DNA of 64,000 bases from Ideonella sp. (lineage in GTDB: Bacteria; Pseudomonadota; Gammaproteobacteria; Burkholderiales; Burkholderiaceae_C), in the NCBI GenBank assembly GCA_015075165.1, contig JABTUY010000003.1:1-64000 (forward strand). Direction: 5' to 3'. The notes under the pieces were generated by a model. The model did not search any database. It saw nothing but the letters and a program-made list of their open reading frames with translations, and was not told where the DNA came from. Position 1 is the first letter of the stretch; each line of letters starts with the position of its first letter. A program made the position numbers and the translations under genes. Positions 61,330 through 64,000 of the stretch are shown here, piece by piece.

Positions 61330-63588
61330 ATGCTGCGTTTCCACTTCCCCATCGTCATCATCGATGAGGACTTCCGCTCCGAGAACGCCTCGGGCCTGGG
61401 CATCCGCGCCCTGGCCTCGGCGATCGAGAAGGAAGGCATGGAGGTGCTCGGCGTCACCAGCTACGGCGACCTCTCGCAGTTCGCGCAGCAGCAGAGCCGC
61501 GCCAGCGCCTTCATCCTGTCGATCGACGACGAGGAGTTCACCTCCGGCCCAGAGCCGGTGAAGGCAGTGGTGAGCCTGCGCAACTTCATCGGCGAGATCC
61601 GCCGGCGCAACGCCGACATCCCGATCTACCTCTATGGCGAGACGCGCACCTCGCAGCACCTGCCCAACGACATCCTGCGCGAGCTGCACGGCTACGTGCA
61701 CATGTTCGAAGACACACCCGAGTTCGTGGCGCGCCACATCATCCGCGAGGCGCGCAGCTACCTCGACGGCGTGGCGCCGCCGTTCTTCAAGGCGCTGGTC
61801 GACTACGCGCAGGACGGCTCGTATTCGTGGCACTGCCCCGGCCACAGCGGGGGCGTCGCGTTCCTGAAGAGCCCGGTCGGGCAGATGTTCCACCAGTTCT
61901 TCGGCGAGAACATGCTGCGCGCCGACGTCTGCAACTCGGTGGACGAACTCGGCCAGCTGCTCGACCACACCGGCCCGGTGGCCGCCAGCGAGAAGAACGC
62001 GGCGCGCATCTTCAACGCCGACCACTGCTTCTTCGTCACCAACGGCACCAGCACCAGCAACAAGATGGTGTGGCACCACACGGTGGCGCCGGGCGACGTG
62101 GTGGTGGTCGACCGCAACTGCCACAAGAGCGTGCTGCACTCGATCATCATGACCGGCGCGATTCCGGTGTTCCTGACCCCGACGCGCAACCACCTGGGCA
62201 TCATCGGGCCGATCCCGCGCTCCGAGTTCGAGCCCGAGGCGATCCGCCGCCGCATGGCGCGCAACCCGCTGCTGGCCGACAACGGCGCCAGCAAGAAGCA
62301 GCCGCGCATCCTGACGATCACGCAAAGCACCTACGACGGCGTGCTCTACAACGTCGACCAGATCAAGGCGATGCAGGACGGCTTCACCGACACGCTGCAC
62401 TTCGACGAGGCCTGGCTGCCGCACGCCACCTTCCACGATTTCTACAAGGGCATGCACGCGATCGGCAAGGACCGGCCGCGCACCAAGACGTCGATGGTGT
62501 TCTCGACGCAGTCGACCCACAAGCTGCTGGCCGGGCTGTCGCAGGCGTCGCAGATCCTGGTGGCCGACTCCGAAACGCGGCGGCTCGATCAGCACCTGTT
62601 CAACGAGGCGTACCTGATGCACACCTCGACCTCGCCGCAGTACGCGATCATCGCCAGCTGCGACGTCGCCGCGGCGATGATGGAGCCGCCCGGCGGCACC
62701 GCACTGGTGGAAGAGAGCATCCACGAGTCGCTGGAGTTCCGCCGCGCGATGCGCAAGATCGACAAGGACTGGGGCCGCGACTGGTGGTTCCAGGTCTGGG
62801 GGCCGCCGCGGCTGGCGCACGAGGGCATCGGCAAGCCCGACGACTGGATGCTCACCGCGCACGAGAAGTGGCACGGCTTCGGCGACCTGGCGCCGGGCTT
62901 CAACATGCTCGACCCGATCAAGAGCACGGTGGTCACGCCGGGGCTCGACGTCACCGGCCGCTTCGCCAAGACCGGCATCCCGGCGGCCATCGTCACCAAG
63001 TACCTGGCCGAGCACGGCGTGGTGGTCGAAAAGACCGGCCTGTACTCGTTCTTCATCATGTTCACCATCGGCATCACCAAGGGCCGGTGGAACACGCTGC
63101 TGACCGCGCTGCAGCAGTTCAAGGACGACTACGACAAGAACGCGCCGATGTGGCGCGTACTGCCGGAGTTCTGCCAGCACAACTCGAAGTACGAGCGCAT
63201 GGGCCTGCGCGACTTGAGCCAGGCCATCCACGAGACCTACGCTAAGGGCGACATCGCCCGCCTGACCACCGAGATGTACCTGTCGGACCTGCAACCGGCG
63301 ATGAAGCCGTCGGACGCCTTCGCGCGCATCGCCCACCGCGACACCGAGCGCGTGCCGATCGAGGAGTTGGAGGACCGGATCACCACGGCGATGCTGACGC
63401 CGTACCCGCCGGGCATCCCGCTGCTGATCCCGGGCGAGCGCTTCAACCGCCGCATCGTCGAATACCTGCGCTTCGTGCAGGAGTTCAACGCCCGCTTCCC
63501 CGGCTTCGACACCGACGTGCACGGCCTGGTCGAGAACCAGACCGAAGGGTTTCGCCGCAGCTACTACGTCGACTGCGTGCGCGCCTGA
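61330..63588 (+). CDS. Orn/Lys/Arg decarboxylase, large PLP enzyme
   Basis: A 752-residue cytoplasmic decarboxylase of the AdiA/CadA/SpeC fold. An N-terminal receiver-like wing domain (~1-130) is followed by the PLP domain: WHCPGHSGGVAFLKSPVGQM, NGTSTSNKMVWHH, HFDEAWLPHATFH (PLP-binding Asp) and STQSTHKLLAGLSQ with Lys398 as the Schiff-base residue. A C-terminal domain ends near QTEGFRRSYYVDC. Sequence features are nearest to biodegradative arginine or lysine decarboxylases, but the substrate cannot be fixed by eye. No antiporter gene adjoins. Confidence 0.9.
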   Translation: MLRFHFPIVIIDEDFRSENASGLGIRALASAIEKEGMEVLGVTSYGDLSQFAQQQSRASAFILSIDDEEFTSGPEPVKAVVSLRNFIGEIRRRNADIPIYLYGETRTSQHLPNDILRELHGYVHMFEDTPEFVARHIIREARSYLDGVAPPFFKALVDYAQDGSYSWHCPGHSGGVAFLKSPVGQMFHQFFGENMLRADVCNSVDELGQLLDHTGPVAASEKNAARIFNADHCFFVTNGTSTSNKMVWHHTVAPGDVVVVDRNCHKSVLHSIIMTGAIPVFLTPTRNHLGIIGPIPRSEFEPEAIRRRMARNPLLADNGASKKQPRILTITQSTYDGVLYNVDQIKAMQDGFTDTLHFDEAWLPHATFHDFYKGMHAIGKDRPRTKTSMVFSTQSTHKLLAGLSQASQILVADSETRRLDQHLFNEAYLMHTSTSPQYAIIASCDVAAAMMEPPGGTALVEESIHESLEFRRAMRKIDKDWGRDWWFQVWGPPRLAHEGIGKPDDWMLTAHEKWHGFGDLAPGFNMLDPIKSTVVTPGLDVTGRFAKTGIPAAIVTKYLAEHGVVVEKTGLYSFFIMFTIGITKGRWNTLLTALQQFKDDYDKNAPMWRVLPEFCQHNSKYERMGLRDLSQAIHETYAKGDIARLTTEMYLSDLQPAMKPSDAFARIAHRDTERVPIEELEDRITTAMLTPYPPGIPLLIPGERFNRRIVEYLRFVQEFNARFPGFDTDVHGLVENQTEGFRRSYYVDCVRA

Positions 63589-63597
63589 CGCCGGCGC

Positions 63598-64000
63598 TCA
63601 GCTCGCAGCGGCACCGCCGCCGACGTGGCTGAAGCCGCCGTCGACGTAGACCACCTCGGCGCTGACGCCGGCGGCGAGATCCGACAGCAGGAACGCCGCG
63701 ACGTTGCCGACGTCGTCGATCGTGATGTTGCGGCGGATCGGCGTGGCGGCCGCGAAATCGGCCTGCAGCCTGCCGAAATCCTTGACGCCGGAGGCTGCCA
63801 GCGTCTTGATCGGCCCCGCCGACAGGCCGTTGACCCGCATGCCGCGCGCGCCCAGGCTGTGCGCCAGGAAGCGCACGCTGGCCTCCAGCGAGGCCTTGGC
63901 CAGACCCATCGTGTTGTAGTTGGGCACGTAGCGCACGGCGCCGAGGTAGGTCAGGGTCAGCAGCGAGGCACCGGTGCGCAGCCGCGGCAGGGCGGCCTTG
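63598..64000 (-). CDS. fabI: Enoyl-[acyl-carrier-protein] reductase, C-terminal part (5' end outside window)
   Basis: The last ~133 residues of the NADH-dependent FabI of fatty-acid synthesis. [20 protein letters not shown] carries the catalytic tyrosine/lysine region (YNTMGLAK), followed by [40 protein letters not shown] and [11 protein letters not shown]. The frame runs to the right edge of the window, so the start lies outside. Convergent with the decarboxylase, 9 bp apart. Confidence 0.92.
   Translation of the reverse strand, partial: KAALPRLRTGASLLTLTYLGAVRYVPNYNTMGLAKASLEASVRFLAHSLGARGMRVNGLSAGPIKTLAASGVKDFGRLQADFAAATPIRRNITIDDVGNVAAFLLSDLAAGVSAEVVYVDGGFSHVGGGAAAS

Overview
The window is a GC-rich chromosomal segment from a betaproteobacterium, most likely Burkholderiales of the Rubrivivax/Ideonella/Leptothrix type. 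This rests on typical gene types (a small Trp-rich protein of the TIGR04438 kind, a CysB-type regulator, holC after pepA, lptF/lptG divergent from pepA, many Liv-type and polyamine-type ABC transporters, split acyl-CoA catabolism genes) and on the codon use. No 16S gene is present, so the genus is inferred. Region 1-9.4 kb holds the 3' end of acs, a c-type cytochrome, ilvD, lgt-dnaQ, tRNA-Val, and an aldo/keto reductase with an orphan PotD-like binding protein divergent from a LysR regulator. Region 9.5-19.4 kb looks like one regulon. An aldo/keto reductase and a MarR regulator diverge from an aldehyde dehydrogenase, and a livKHMGF transporter lies beyond a patch of broken insertion sequences (IS1595, IS21 and IS110 families). 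Two nearly identical inverted repeats, each overlapping the -35 box of a promoter, precede the reductase and livK, so a single regulator (probably the MarR protein) may control uptake and oxidation/reduction of one unknown substrate. Region 19.4-24.7 kb is a polyamine-type ABC operon (binding protein, ATPase, two permeases) whose last gene is an MmgE/PrpD-family protein. Region 24.8-43.8 kb is core chromosome: tRNA-Arg, a GST, a LvaA/LvaC-like (ACAD10/11-like) phosphotransferase and acyl-CoA dehydrogenase pair with a Crp-type regulator and an enoyl-CoA hydratase, a FimV-like protein, an aminotransferase, cysB, cbiX, lptG/lptF, pepA, holC, a livK-type binding protein, and a two-cNMP-domain patatin phospholipase. 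Region 43.85-59.65 kb is an integrative element inserted at the 3' end of tRNA-Ser(GGA): a 14-bp copy of the tRNA end marks the far boundary and a P4-type tyrosine integrase lies beside the tRNA. Its left half (+ strand) encodes an AlpA-type regulator, a DUF1376 protein, a T7-like primase-helicase, a RuvC-like resolvase and a possible terminase small-subunit-like protein. Its right half (- strand) encodes a TIGR04255-family three-gene cassette, exported SNase- and HNH-type nucleases and small exported or membrane proteins. I see no capsid, portal, tail, large terminase or lysis gene, so it resembles a phage satellite or a reduced prophage. An IS630-family element has split the DUF1376 gene with a clean TA duplication, and a 7-bp tandem duplication frameshifts the SNase gene. 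Region 59.8-64 kb returns to core genes: a paraslipin/NfeD pair, a large Orn/Lys/Arg decarboxylase and the 3' end of fabI.
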